DNA from: Rhodospirillaceae bacterium
Lineage (GTDB): Bacteria > Pseudomonadota > Alphaproteobacteria > Rhodospirillales > Rhodospirillaceae
Assembly (NCBI GenBank): GCA_018666155.1
Contig: JABJAH010000066.1
Span: 20,783 to 84,782, forward strand
DNA: 64,000 nucleotides
Direction of reading: 5' to 3'
The position numbers and the translations under genes are program-made. The notes under the pieces are model-generated. The model was not told the origin of the DNA and did not search any database. It saw nothing but the letters and a program-made list of their open reading frames with translations. Below, in pieces: positions 1-8,571 of this stretch (position 1 is its first letter; each line of letters opens with the position of its first letter).

Positions 1-72
1 AGCTCAATGCGCTGTTTTTTTAGGCATATAGACCAAAACGAGAACCCACACCGCACCTTTTCGTGGGTGAGC

Positions 73-89
73 CAAACCGCTACGGTTTG
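73..89. promoter_or_regulatory. Short inverted repeat upstream of the RidA gene
   Basis: A perfect 7-bp inverted repeat, CAAACCG-CTA-CGGTTTG, lies about 30 bases upstream of the TTG start at 120. A second, looser pair (ACCCAC at 44-49 and GTGGGT at 63-68) precedes it. They could be an operator or a leader hairpin. No clear -35/-10 pair was identified here. Confidence 0.3.
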
Positions 90-119
90 ATCAGATATGC
101 AGCCCTATAAGGAACGGTT

Positions 120-536
120 TTGGACCATCTCACCCACATAAATCCGCCTACACTCTCCGACAGCCTTGCGGTCGGCTATTCCCAAGTGGTCGTCGCTGAG
201 CCTGGAAAAATGGTCTTTGTCGCCGGACAGGTGGGCTGGGACACTAATAGTGAAATGGTCGGCGACGCCTCTTTCTGCACCCAAGCCCGCAAAGCCATTG
301 GTAACGTCCGTATAGCCTTAGAAGAGGCCGGAGCCACCGGAAACGACGTCACGCTCGTGAAGTATTTCGTTGTCGGCCTCACGGAAGAGCGGATAGGCGA
401 GCTGATAGCTGCCCTCGGCGAGGCAAAAATCTTCGATCATGAACGCCCCCCGACTGGCACTTTGGTTGGCGTCGAAAAGCTAGCGCGCGAACAATTGTTG
501 ATAGAAATCGAAGTTATTGCAGTCATTCCAGACTGA
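120..536 (+). CDS. RidA family protein (Rid/YjgF/UK114)
   Basis: A 138-residue protein of the YjgF/YER057c/UK114 fold, whose archetype hydrolyses reactive enamine/imine intermediates. The fold is supported by VFVAGQVGWD near the N-terminus and the LLIEIEVIAV strand at the end. Start choice: TTG at 120 preceded by AAGGAA at 109-114; no ATG gives a full N-terminus. The arginine that binds the substrate carboxylate in archetypal RidA (in RPAR) is not present; the segment reads RPPTGTLVGV. This suggests one of the non-archetypal Rid subgroups, so imine deaminase activity is uncertain. It is the first gene of a plus-strand run leading into soeABC. Confidence 0.85.
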   Translation: MDHLTHINPPTLSDSLAVGYSQVVVAEPGKMVFVAGQVGWDTNSEMVGDASFCTQARKAIGNVRIALEEAGATGNDVTLVKYFVVGLTEERIGELIAALGEAKIFDHERPPTGTLVGVEKLAREQLLIEIEVIAVIPD

Positions 537-572
537 GATAATTGCACCCCACCTTTGAAAGAGACACCACCG

Positions 573-911
573 ATGACCACCCTACCGCCGGATCAGATTT
601 ATTACGTGTCACCTGAACAAATAAAGTCGTGGCGTGAAGACGACAGCGCGGTCATCGTCGATGTCCGCGAGCAAAATGAATGGGATGAGTCTCACATTCC
701 AGGTGCAGTTCTTTTGCCACTTTCTACGTTTGATCCAGCGGCTGTGCCTGACCCCGGCGATAAACATCTCGTATTTCATTGCCGGTCTGGACGACGCTGC
801 GGCATGGCCTCTGAGAAAATGGTGGAGGCCGGCTACGCAGGACAGATAAAGCGGATGGAAGGCGGCTTCCTGGCGTGGGACGCGGCTGGCTATGACAAAG
901 AAAACGGATAG
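573..911 (+). CDS. Single-domain rhodanese-like sulfurtransferase
   Basis: A 112-residue single rhodanese domain. The persulfide-forming cysteine is Cys70 in the loop HCRSGRRCG, followed by the typical C-terminal GGFLAWDAAGY. Early motifs VIVDVREQNEWDESHIPGA are classic for the family. Start ATG at 573 is preferred, with GAAAGAGA just upstream; a TTG at 555 is possible. No signal peptide, so cytoplasmic. It lies 36 bases after the RidA gene and upstream of soeABC, which fits sulfane-sulfur handling next to sulfite oxidation, though the substrate is unknown. Confidence 0.88.
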   Translation: MTTLPPDQIYYVSPEQIKSWREDDSAVIVDVREQNEWDESHIPGAVLLPLSTFDPAAVPDPGDKHLVFHCRSGRRCGMASEKMVEAGYAGQIKRMEGGFLAWDAAGYDKENG

Positions 912-926
912 GCACTGCTGCTCAAC

Positions 927-1442
927 ATGAACACGTCAACCACAACTCTTGATAACACCGTCGTTGGGCGCGAAAGCGGTCGCGTCTTTTTAGTCGTCGT
1001 CGATGATTCAGATGAACTCGCAGGCGTCCTGCGGTATGCCTGCAATCGTGCCCGGCACACAGGGGGCAAAATTGCCCTGCTGTATGTGATCGACATGGAG
1101 TCCAGTAAGGATTTTCAACACTGGCAGTTTGTCGGCAACTTGATGGAAGAGGAAGCGCAGGAAACGGCCGAGAACACCCTGAGCCGCCACGCCGCTCAGA
1201 TATCTAAGGAATCCGGCAGTTCGCCTGATCAATACGTCCGTAACGGCAATGTCCAAGATGAACTCTTTCACCTGGTCAAAGAACACCCTGATATCTCTAT
1301 TCTGCTGTTAGGGTCAGCGCCAGGCGAGAAACCTGGCCCCCTGGTTGAAGCCGTAACCGGCAAGCACGCCGGTCAAATCGGTATCCCTGTGACCATTGTC
1401 CCGGGGTCATTGAGCAATGACGAGATAGATCGTTTGACCTGA
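927..1442 (+). CDS. Universal stress protein (UspA family)
   Basis: A 171-residue single Usp domain. The first strand reads VFLVVVDDSDEL and the C-terminal half has LLLGSAPGEKPGPLVEAV, corresponding to the nucleotide-binding G-x2-G-x9-G region, followed by IPVTIVPG. These point to an ATP-binding-type Usp. It starts 15 bases after the rhodanese gene, so it is probably co-transcribed with it. The role is probably stress or redox adaptation; the partner is unknown. The shine-dalgarno is weak. Confidence 0.85.
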   Translation: MNTSTTTLDNTVVGRESGRVFLVVVDDSDELAGVLRYACNRARHTGGKIALLYVIDMESSKDFQHWQFVGNLMEEEAQETAENTLSRHAAQISKESGSSPDQYVRNGNVQDELFHLVKEHPDISILLLGSAPGEKPGPLVEAVTGKHAGQIGIPVTIVPGSLSNDEIDRLT

Positions 1443-1521
1443 GCCGCCGAACAGCTAAATTCCATTCGAATTAGAAACGCTAGTCTGTTTTTTCACAGGT
1501 GCGCGGCAATGGAGAACATTT

Positions 1522-4389
1522 ATGCCTTTTCGTGCCCCGGCAGAGAATGACGGCGTTGAAACGTCGCCACCGGTGGCGGACGAGGTCAAAACCACGACCT
1601 GCTACATGTGCGCCTGTCGTTGCGGGATCCGAGTTTTCCTGAAAGACGGCCAGATTCGTTACATTCAGGGCAATCGTGACCACCCGGTCAACAAGGGTGT
1701 CCTCTGCGGCAAGGGCGCCGCTGGCATCATGAACCATTTATCCCCGGCACGACTGCGCAAGCCGTTGAAACGCGTCGGTCCGCGCGGCAGTGGTGACTTT
1801 GAAGAAATCGAGTGGGAAGAAGCCCTCTCAACAGCGACGACATGGCTGAGTGACATCCGCAAGACTGACCCTAAGAAACTCGCCTTCTTCACCGGACGTG
1901 ATCAAAGCCAATCACTTACCGGCTGGTGGGCGAAGCAATACGGGACGCCGAACTTTGCAGCCCACGGCGGATTCTGCTCCGTGAACATGGCTGCCGGTGG
2001 TTTGTATTCGATCGGTGGATCGTTCTGGGAGTTTGGCGAACCGGATTGGGATCATGCCCGACTCTTCCTGATGTTTGGCGTTGCCGAAGATCACGATTCA
2101 AACCCGATCAAAATCGGCCTCGGTAAACTCAAAGAGCGCGGCGCCAAGGTTGTTGCCATCAATCCTGCTCGCACTGGGTACGCTGCCATCGCTGATGAAT
2201 GGGTTGGCATCAGGCCTGGCACGGACGGATTGCTCGTTTTAGCGCTCGTTCATGAGTTATTGCGCGCTGGAAAAATCGACCTCGAGTACCTTCTAAACTA
2301 CACCAACGCGAGTTGGCTGGTCCAACAAGAGGCTGGTAGCGAGCAGGATGGCTTATTCCTGCGCGATGACGACGGCGTACCTCTCGTCTGGGATCGAGAC
2401 CGAGAACAGGCGGTGCCGCACACAGACGCGTCTGCTAAGGCCTCCCTCTCAGGGCCGGTTGAGGTCAACGGCATCAAAGCCGTGCCGGTTTTTCAATTGA
2501 TCGCGGACCGCTACACCGATGACACCTACGCGCCTGATGCTGTCGCAGAACGGTGCGGGATTGACGCGGAAAAAATCAAAAGCCTCGCCGCAGAAATTGC
2601 CGACGCAGCCTTCAATCACCCGGTCAGCTTGCCGGTGCCCTGGACGGACAGCAAGGGTACACGCCACGAGACGATGACAGGGCGGCCGGTCGCCATGCAC
2701 GCCATGCGCGGCATATCGGCACACAGCAACGGGTTTCAAACCTGCCGGGCGTTGCATCTTCTTCAAATGTTGATCGGCGCGGTCGATACACCGGGCAGTT
2801 TTCGCTACAAGCCGCCCTTCCCAAAACCGGTGCCACCGGGACCGACTCCGGCGGGAAAAGGATCGAGCCCAGAGACACCACTGAACGGAATGCCCCTCGG
2901 CTTTCCGACCGGGCCTGAAGACCTATTGCTCGAAGATGACGGCACGCCTGTGCGCATCGACAAAGCCTTCACATGGGAAAACCCAATGTCTGCCCATGGT
3001 GCCATGCATCGTGTCATTGCAAACGCAGCGGCAGGTGACCCTTACCCAATCGACACCCTGTTCCTGTACATGGCGAATATGGCTTGGAATTCGTCGATGG
3101 ATACCCAGGGCACACTTGATGCACTAACGGCCATTAACCCAGACACCGGCGACTATCGCATCCCGCACATCATCTATAGTGACGCCTACGCCTCGGAAAC
3201 AATCGCTTACGCCGACCTCATTCTGCCCGACACAACTTATTTGGAACGCTGGGATTGCATCTCCCTTTTGGACCGTCCCATCAGTGATGCGAACGGTGCT
3301 GGAGATGCGATTCGTCAGCCCATCGTCGAGCCTGACCGCGATGTCCGGCCCTTCCAGACCGTCTTGCTCGATCTTGGTGCCCGTCTCGGGCTACCAGGAT
3401 TCGTCAATGACGACAGCAGCCCCAAGTTTCCGGGCGGCTATGCGGACTACATCGTTAATCACCAACGGGCGCCCGGCGTTGGCCCATTGGCTGGGTGGCG
3501 CGGCGACGATGGACAAAGCGATGGCAGAGGCGCGGTAAACCCGGAACAACTAGACCGCTACATTGAGAACGGTTGTTTCTGGCGCGGCGAAATGCCGGTC
3601 GAAGCCCGCTACTACAAGATGGCCAATAAAGCGTATTTGGATTGGGCCGTCGGTATGGGCTTTCTCGGATCCGCAGACCCTATCGTGATGCAACTGTACT
3701 CGGAGCCAGTGCAAAAATTCCGTAATGCTGCGCGCGGCCATGGCGTCAATCAGCCGCCCGATCACCTGCGCCAACGCGTCGAACGGGCCTTTGACCCCTT
3801 GCCAAGCTGGTATCCAACCTACGAAGACGATGCGACGGAACCGGACGCGTTTCCGCTTCACGCGCTAACGCAGCGGCCCATGCATCACTATCACTCTTGG
3901 GGATCGCAAAATGCGTGGCTGCGTCAGATCACGGCACAGAACCGTCTGTTCGTTCATCATGATACGGCTACGAAGCTCGGCATAGCCGACGATGACTGGG
4001 TTTGGGTTGAGTCGCGTCACAGTCGGGTTAAGGGTCAGGTCAAATTGGTTAACGGCGTCAATCGAGACACGATTTGGACCTGGAATGCGATTGGCAAACG
4101 CGGTGGAAATTGGGGATTAGACAAAGATGCCCCAGAGGTCGAACAAGCTTTTCTCCTCAATCACATTATTCCCGAGAAATTGAGCGACGGTGGGTTATCC
4201 AACTCCGACCCCGTCACCGGGCAAGCAGCCTGGTTTGATCTCCGCGTTCGCATCTATAAGGCAGACCCTGATGAGCAGGGGATAACAGCTCCCTTGTTGG
4301 ACGCCACGCCAGACCTTCCCGGTACAAAGCCGTCACCAAAAAGGCTCGACTTTGGGCGCAGCTTTAAAAACCGAGAGACGACCGAATGA
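1522..4389 (+). CDS. soeA: Sulfite dehydrogenase (quinone) molybdopterin subunit SoeA
   Basis: A 955-residue DMSO-reductase-family molybdoenzyme. An N-terminal [4Fe-4S] site is formed by Cys27, Cys30, Cys34 (CYMCACRC) and Cys62 (GVLCGKG). Motifs such as FFTGRDQSQS, HGGFCSVNMAAGG and GVAEDHDSNPIK match my memory of SoeA from alphaproteobacteria and purple sulfur bacteria. There is no twin-arginine signal, which agrees with SoeABC facing the cytoplasm. It oxidises sulfite to sulfate and passes electrons through SoeB and SoeC to quinone. ATG at 1522 has GGAGAAC upstream. It overlaps soeB by 4 bases (ATGA). Alternatives are other members of the family with a different oxyanion substrate; the assignment rests on motif recall and the gene order. 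Confidence 0.78.
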   Translation: MPFRAPAENDGVETSPPVADEVKTTTCYMCACRCGIRVFLKDGQIRYIQGNRDHPVNKGVLCGKGAAGIMNHLSPARLRKPLKRVGPRGSGDFEEIEWEEALSTATTWLSDIRKTDPKKLAFFTGRDQSQSLTGWWAKQYGTPNFAAHGGFCSVNMAAGGLYSIGGSFWEFGEPDWDHARLFLMFGVAEDHDSNPIKIGLGKLKERGAKVVAINPARTGYAAIADEWVGIRPGTDGLLVLALVHELLRAGKIDLEYLLNYTNASWLVQQEAGSEQDGLFLRDDDGVPLVWDRDREQAVPHTDASAKASLSGPVEVNGIKAVPVFQLIADRYTDDTYAPDAVAERCGIDAEKIKSLAAEIADAAFNHPVSLPVPWTDSKGTRHETMTGRPVAMHAMRGISAHSNGFQTCRALHLLQMLIGAVDTPGSFRYKPPFPKPVPPGPTPAGKGSSPETPLNGMPLGFPTGPEDLLLEDDGTPVRIDKAFTWENPMSAHGAMHRVIANAAAGDPYPIDTLFLYMANMAWNSSMDTQGTLDALTAINPDTGDYRIPHIIYSDAYASETIAYADLILPDTTYLERWDCISLLDRPISDANGAGDAIRQPIVEPDRDVRPFQTVLLDLGARLGLPGFVNDDSSPKFPGGYADYIVNHQRAPGVGPLAGWRGDDGQSDGRGAVNPEQLDRYIENGCFWRGEMPVEARYYKMANKAYLDWAVGMGFLGSADPIVMQLYSEPVQKFRNAARGHGVNQPPDHLRQRVERAFDPLPSWYPTYEDDATEPDAFPLHALTQRPMHHYHSWGSQNAWLRQITAQNRLFVHHDTATKLGIADDDWVWVESRHSRVKGQVKLVNGVNRDTIWTWNAIGKRGGNWGLDKDAPEVEQAFLLNHIIPEKLSDGGLSNSDPVTGQAAWFDLRVRIYKADPDEQGITAPLLDATPDLPGTKPSPKRLDFGRSFKNRETTE

Positions 4390-5144
4390 CCTGTCTCCCC
4401 GAAAAAACAACCCGAAAACTCGGCTTAGTCATAGACCTCGACACCTGCGTCGGCTGTCACGCCTGCGTCACCAATTGCAAAGAGTGGAATACGGGCGGAC
4501 ACATGGCGCCTCTTACCGACACAAACCCCTACGGGGCGGAAGCGGATGGAGTGTGGTTCAATCGGGTTCATAGCTATGAAGTGACGACGCCCGAAGGCAA
4601 CAGTCAGAGTCTTCACTTTCCGCGCTCCTGCCTACACTGCGAAGACGCCGCCTGCGTTACCGTGTGCCCGACCGGCGCATCCTACAAGCGCACGTCGGAT
4701 GGCATTGTTCTCGTCGATGAAGACAAATGTATTGGCTGTAAGCTGTGCTCTTGGGCCTGCCCCTACGGTGCACGAGAGTACGACGTCTTTGAAGGTGTGA
4801 TGAAGAAGTGCACCCTGTGCGTCGACCGCATCTACAACGAAAATCTCGACCAAGAGGATCGCGTGCCGGCTTGCGTACTGACTTGCCCCACAGGTGCGCG
4901 CCATTTCGGTGACCTTGGTGATCCACAATCCGATGTATCGCGTCTCGTGCGAAAACGTGAGGGCCGCGACCTCATGCCGGAGATGGGATACCAGCCGACC
5001 AACAAATATCTGCCGCAACGAGAAAAGAGTGGCGCGGCGGGCACAGAGACTAACCAAAGTCCGGCTTTAGCACCATTGGAAGACACCTCCGGGGCCTCTG
5101 GTCTATTAGGCTGGGTCGATCGTATGCTCGAGCGCATGGACTAG
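4386..5144 (+). CDS. soeB: Sulfite dehydrogenase iron-sulfur subunit SoeB
   Basis: A 252-residue DmsB/NrfC-like electron-transfer protein with four ferredoxin-type cysteine clusters: CVGCHACVTNC, CLHCEDAACVTVCP, CIGCKLCSWACPYG, and CTLCVDR together with CVLTCPTGA. These hold four [4Fe-4S] clusters carrying electrons from SoeA to the membrane subunit. The ATG overlaps the soeA stop, which implies translational coupling. No signal peptide. The last 60 residues are low in cysteine and probably flexible. Confidence 0.85.
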   Translation: MTCLPEKTTRKLGLVIDLDTCVGCHACVTNCKEWNTGGHMAPLTDTNPYGAEADGVWFNRVHSYEVTTPEGNSQSLHFPRSCLHCEDAACVTVCPTGASYKRTSDGIVLVDEDKCIGCKLCSWACPYGAREYDVFEGVMKKCTLCVDRIYNENLDQEDRVPACVLTCPTGARHFGDLGDPQSDVSRLVRKREGRDLMPEMGYQPTNKYLPQREKSGAAGTETNQSPALAPLEDTSGASGLLGWVDRMLERMD

Positions 5145-5154
5145 AGACGAAACA

Positions 5155-6105
5155 ATGCATCCAGCCGCTTCCGTTATTTTATTCACGACTGCGTCCGGTG
5201 TCGGCTACGGCATTCTTGCCCTCGCCCCGCTGCTTGTTGCCTTTGGTCTTTTGCCCGATGACAACCGCTGGCTCGGCGGCGCACTCATGATTCCGGCGCT
5301 TGGACTTGTCACGCTTGGTCTGCTGTCTTCAACCTTTCACCTGGGTCATCCGGAACGGGCCTGGCGCGCATTGAGCCAGTGGAAGTCATCCTGGCTGTCG
5401 CGCGAGGGTGTGATGGCGATTCTCTCCTACCCGCCTGCTCTTGCTTACGCTTACGCCTGGATCGTTCTTGGCGCTGTCGACGGCCCATGGGTGTGGGCGG
5501 GCTTTGCCACAGTTCTGACCGCGGTCGGCACCTTGTTTACGACCGGGATGATCTACCGATCTCTCAAGCCGATCCCGGCCTGGGCAACCGACTGGACGGT
5601 TGCCGGATATCTGACTCTCGGCCCGCTGACAGGCTTAGTGGTCATAGTCGCGGTCGCAACCGGCTTCGGTTTGCACCCGGTCCGCTTTCAAACCTTGGCC
5701 ATCATTCTTGTTATCGCTGCAGCGGTCGCTAAGAACGCCTATTGGTCCCGCCAGCTCAAAGTATGGGAAGAGCATTCTCAAACCACAGGGGCGGCAGTCG
5801 CTTCGCCCGGCAACACGGTGCGCTCGATTGAATGGCCGCATACGGAAGCCAATTACGTCCTGAAGGAAATGGGATACCGCGTCGCCCGTAAACATGCTGA
5901 ACCCCTTCGGCATATTACCCGGAATTTACTGCTGGTCGCTCCGGCCGCGATATTCTGCGTCCTGCCCTCGATTCTTCCCCTGCCCTATCTGATTTGGGCC
6001 GTGATTCCGGGTGCGGTGCTCACCCTGGCCGGCGTCGTGGTCGAACGCTGGCTGTTCTTCGCTGAAGCGAAGCATGTGGTGAGTCTGTATTACGGGGTCG
6101 ATTGA
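5155..6105 (+). CDS. soeC: Sulfite dehydrogenase membrane anchor SoeC (DmsC family)
   Basis: A 316-residue polytopic membrane protein of the DmsC anchor family, with about eight hydrophobic segments. The opening HPAASVILFTTASGVGYG and the early FHLGHPERAWRAL motif are typical of DmsC/SoeC. It anchors SoeAB and passes electrons to the quinone pool. It starts 10 bases after soeB and ends the operon. No clear terminator follows in the next 150 bases. Confidence 0.82.
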   Translation: MHPAASVILFTTASGVGYGILALAPLLVAFGLLPDDNRWLGGALMIPALGLVTLGLLSSTFHLGHPERAWRALSQWKSSWLSREGVMAILSYPPALAYAYAWIVLGAVDGPWVWAGFATVLTAVGTLFTTGMIYRSLKPIPAWATDWTVAGYLTLGPLTGLVVIVAVATGFGLHPVRFQTLAIILVIAAAVAKNAYWSRQLKVWEEHSQTTGAAVASPGNTVRSIEWPHTEANYVLKEMGYRVARKHAEPLRHITRNLLLVAPAAIFCVLPSILPLPYLIWAVIPGAVLTLAGVVVERWLFFAEAKHVVSLYYGVD

Positions 6106-6261
6106 TAGACAGCCCCCTTCGACCACCCAATTAAGCCCAGAAAACATGCCAATTCCGCTGCCACGCACGCAATTTGTTAACCATTTGAGTCATAGCCTAG
6201 ACCCTGAAAATTGGTGTGTACCGACGACTGTGTTCTAGAGCAGTCAGTGAAAAGGTGGCTC

Positions 6262-6588
6262 ATGACGACAGTAGCGAAATATACCGCTCAATTTACCACG
6301 GCGGGGCGCCTCACAAGCATCGAGAATTGGCTCAAGCAAAACATGAAGGGCCAGTGGTCCTTCAAGCTCGAAAGCGTGTCTGACGACATGTCCAAGAAGA
6401 GCTATATGCTCATGTTTGACGACGCCATCGACTGCAACGCCTTTAAAATGCGGTTCACGCCAGCTAAACCCGCCGACCCGACCAAGAACAATGGCATTTC
6501 GTCAAAAACGCTAGGCCTCTTGAGTTCAGTCGCAGCCCTGCCTGTAAAAACATGGGTCGCGCTCGGACGCCCCTTCTATCGGGGATAG
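6262..6588 (+). CDS. Hypothetical protein, 108 residues
   Basis: A small protein that I do not recognise. ATG at 6262 has AAAGGTGG immediately upstream and is preferred over an upstream start at 6211. The first 70 residues look like a compact soluble alpha/beta domain (TAQFTTAGRLTSIENWLKQN, YMLMFDDAIDCNAFKMRF); the tail is rich in Gly, Leu and Ser. No signal peptide, cysteine cluster or clear motif is visible. It stands alone between soeC and the convergent GST genes, 25 bases from the first GST stop. Confidence 0.55.
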   Translation: MTTVAKYTAQFTTAGRLTSIENWLKQNMKGQWSFKLESVSDDMSKKSYMLMFDDAIDCNAFKMRFTPAKPADPTKNNGISSKTLGLLSSVAALPVKTWVALGRPFYRG

Positions 6589-6612
6589 GGCGCCCAAGGT
6601 CTACGACTTTTC

Positions 6613-7200
6613 CTAACCCTGTCGCGCAACGCAGGTCTTTACCCACGCCGTCATCTTTGGGTACGGCGTAAAGTCGAATCCAATCATATTCAAAGAATTC
6701 ACCACGCACGCGACATTAAGGTCAGCGGCGGTGAAGGTATCACCGCCGAGAAACGCGAGATCACTGAGTGTGGTCTCAAGAACATTTAGAACTGGCGGAA
6801 GCCTCGCAAGACACGCTTGTGCTGCTGCTTCATCGCGTGCCGCTTCGGGCTTAAAGATCAACTCAATCAATGCACCGACCGTATGAGGCTCGACTTCCGT
6901 CGCTGAGAACACTGTCCACTGCACACACGCCGCCTGCCCGACTGCATCGTCAGGCCACAGACCGCCTTTTCCATAGGTCATCGCTAAATAGAGGTTGATG
7001 GCCAATGATTCGAACATCACCACATCACCATCCCTAAGCGCCGGCACTTTGCCGCCTGGGTTGATGGCGAGAAAGCTTTCGGTTTTCGCTTCCCCTTTAG
7101 TGTGGTCAACCATGTCGCGCTCATATTCAACGCCGAGTTCTTCAAGCATCCAGACGTTGCGCGTGGCCCGTGAGCGGTCGTTTCCGTAAAGCGTAATCAT
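6613..7200 (-). CDS. Glutathione S-transferase family protein (copy 1 of 3)
   Basis: A 195-residue GST-fold protein. The N-terminal thioredoxin-like domain starts MITLYGNDRSRATRNVWMLE and contains the GSH-binding GGKVPALRDGDVVMFESLAI segment (Val-Pro cis-proline and Glu-Ser). The C-terminal helical domain has AFLGGDTFTAADLNVACVV. The ATG at 7200 overlaps the stop of the next GST by 4 bases (ATGA), so it is translated after it. The C-terminus ends soon after the TAWVKTCVARQG segment, shorter than its two neighbours. Probably cytoplasmic conjugation or isomerisation; substrate unknown. Confidence 0.85.
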   Translation of the reverse strand: MITLYGNDRSRATRNVWMLEELGVEYERDMVDHTKGEAKTESFLAINPGGKVPALRDGDVVMFESLAINLYLAMTYGKGGLWPDDAVGQAACVQWTVFSATEVEPHTVGALIELIFKPEAARDEAAAQACLARLPPVLNVLETTLSDLAFLGGDTFTAADLNVACVVNSLNMIGFDFTPYPKMTAWVKTCVARQG

Positions 7201-7847
7201 CCCTGTAACCTTTTCATCATGTCTGCCGCGATTGGGGCACGTTGATCTTGAATTTTCTGATTGGCCGGACGGCCATAAGTGTTTGTGTACCATGCCGCGA
7301 CTTTAGGCCAACCGGAAAGATCGAAATCTGATCGGTCCAGATATTCCATTACACACGCAGCGTTGAGATCAGCAACTGTGAAAGTTTCACCGGAGAGATA
7401 CGCATGCTCGTCCAGCGCCAGAGTCATCAGATCAAGCAACGGCCCGGTGCGCTCAGCCATATTTGCGATCAAGGCTTGATCCCGATCGGGCTCTTTCTTG
7501 AACAAGAATTCGCGAATACGGCCATAGGCTAGTGGCTCAAGCTCAGCAGCAGCCCAGAAGGACCACTGTACACAGAGGGCGCGTCCGGCATCATCGTCGG
7601 GCCAAAGCCCGCCTTGGCCGTATTTCTGTACCAAGTAAAGATTGATCCCCAGCGATTCGGAGAGGGTCGCGTCACCGTCTTCCAGCGTGGGAACTTTGCC
7701 CGCTGGGTTTATTTTTAGATAGGCGGCAGAACGGTTCTCTTGCTTCGCCCAGTCGAGGGAAACATGCTCATACTCTAGACCGAGCTCTTCGAGCATCCAC
7801 AGATTGCGCGTCGCCCGGGAGACGAAGCTGCCGTAAATTTTAATCAT
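7197..7847 (-). CDS. Glutathione S-transferase family protein (copy 2 of 3)
   Basis: A 216-residue GST paralogue opening MIKIYGSFVSRATRNLWMLE, with the cis-Pro/Glu-Ser motif GKVPTLEDGDATLSESLGI and the helical-domain capping motif FTVADLNAACVME. It is the middle gene of three tandem minus-strand GSTs and its stop overlaps the start of copy 1. Similarity in length and motifs indicates local duplication. Substrate unknown. Confidence 0.87.
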   Translation of the reverse strand: MIKIYGSFVSRATRNLWMLEELGLEYEHVSLDWAKQENRSAAYLKINPAGKVPTLEDGDATLSESLGINLYLVQKYGQGGLWPDDDAGRALCVQWSFWAAAELEPLAYGRIREFLFKKEPDRDQALIANMAERTGPLLDLMTLALDEHAYLSGETFTVADLNAACVMEYLDRSDFDLSGWPKVAAWYTNTYGRPANQKIQDQRAPIAADMMKRLQG

Positions 7848-7872
7848 CTTTATGTGAGTCCTATTGAGGTGT

Positions 7873-8499
7873 TTAAGCCGCTTCTTTAGCCTTGATCGCC
7901 GTCATCGCCTGAAAAGCGGGCCGGTCCATGCAGCGCGCAATCCAGTCTTTCACCTTGGGCCACGGTGAGAGATCGAAATTGGTGCGCACAAAATACTCGA
8001 CCGAGCACGCCACGTTGAGATCGGCAACAGTGAAGGAGTCACCCGCAAGATAAGATTGAGATTGCAGAGTTGTTTCTAAGGTATTGAGTGGCGCTTTGGA
8101 CCGTTCTGCCGCGGCGTCAATCACTTCTTGGCTGCGTTCTTCTTTGCTCTTGAAGATGAACTGAACAAGTCGCGTGGACCCAGGCGGTTCAGCCTCCGTG
8201 ACAGAGAATAGAGTCCATTGCAGACACTGGGCCTGGCCAGCCGCATCATCTGGCCACAGCGCGCCTTTTCCATAGGTCTGTGCCAAGTATAAATTGATGG
8301 CTAGGCTTTCGAACATGGCCACATCACCATCGATCAAGGCCGGGATCTTGGCTCCCGGATTGATGGCCGTGAATTCTGGAGTCTTGGCGTCGCCTGTGGC
8401 GTAGTCCAAGGGCTTGTGCTCGTATTGAACCCCGACTTCTTCGAGGGCCCACAAACAGCGCGCCGACCGGGAAATGGCCTTCCCTAGCAATGTGATCAT
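7873..8499 (-). CDS. Glutathione S-transferase family protein (copy 3 of 3)
   Basis: A 208-residue GST opening MITLLGKAISRSARCLWALE; motifs are GAKIPALIDGDVAMFESLAI and FTVADLNVACSVEYF. It is the first gene of the three-GST operon. The ATG at 8499 has an AGGAA site upstream on the minus strand. The start lies about 70 bases from the divergent binding-protein gene, so the two transcription units probably share a control region. The catalytic residue is likely the early Ser/Arg region, but cannot be assigned from sequence alone. Confidence 0.87.
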   Translation of the reverse strand: MITLLGKAISRSARCLWALEEVGVQYEHKPLDYATGDAKTPEFTAINPGAKIPALIDGDVAMFESLAINLYLAQTYGKGALWPDDAAGQAQCLQWTLFSVTEAEPPGSTRLVQFIFKSKEERSQEVIDAAAERSKAPLNTLETTLQSQSYLAGDSFTVADLNVACSVEYFVRTNFDLSPWPKVKDWIARCMDRPAFQAMTAIKAKEAA

Positions 8500-8571
8500 C
8501 GTGCGTTCCTCCCATAAATTTTATTGCAGCGGAGTTTAGAGGGTCAGCCCAAGGCGCGCTATACTCGCGAC

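Noticed and set aside
1522..4389. Formate dehydrogenase or nitrate reductase assignment for the molybdoenzyme
   Set aside because: No Tat leader, no selenocysteine or FdhF-type motif, and the SoeB/SoeC order with DmsC-type anchor fit sulfite dehydrogenase better; still not proven.
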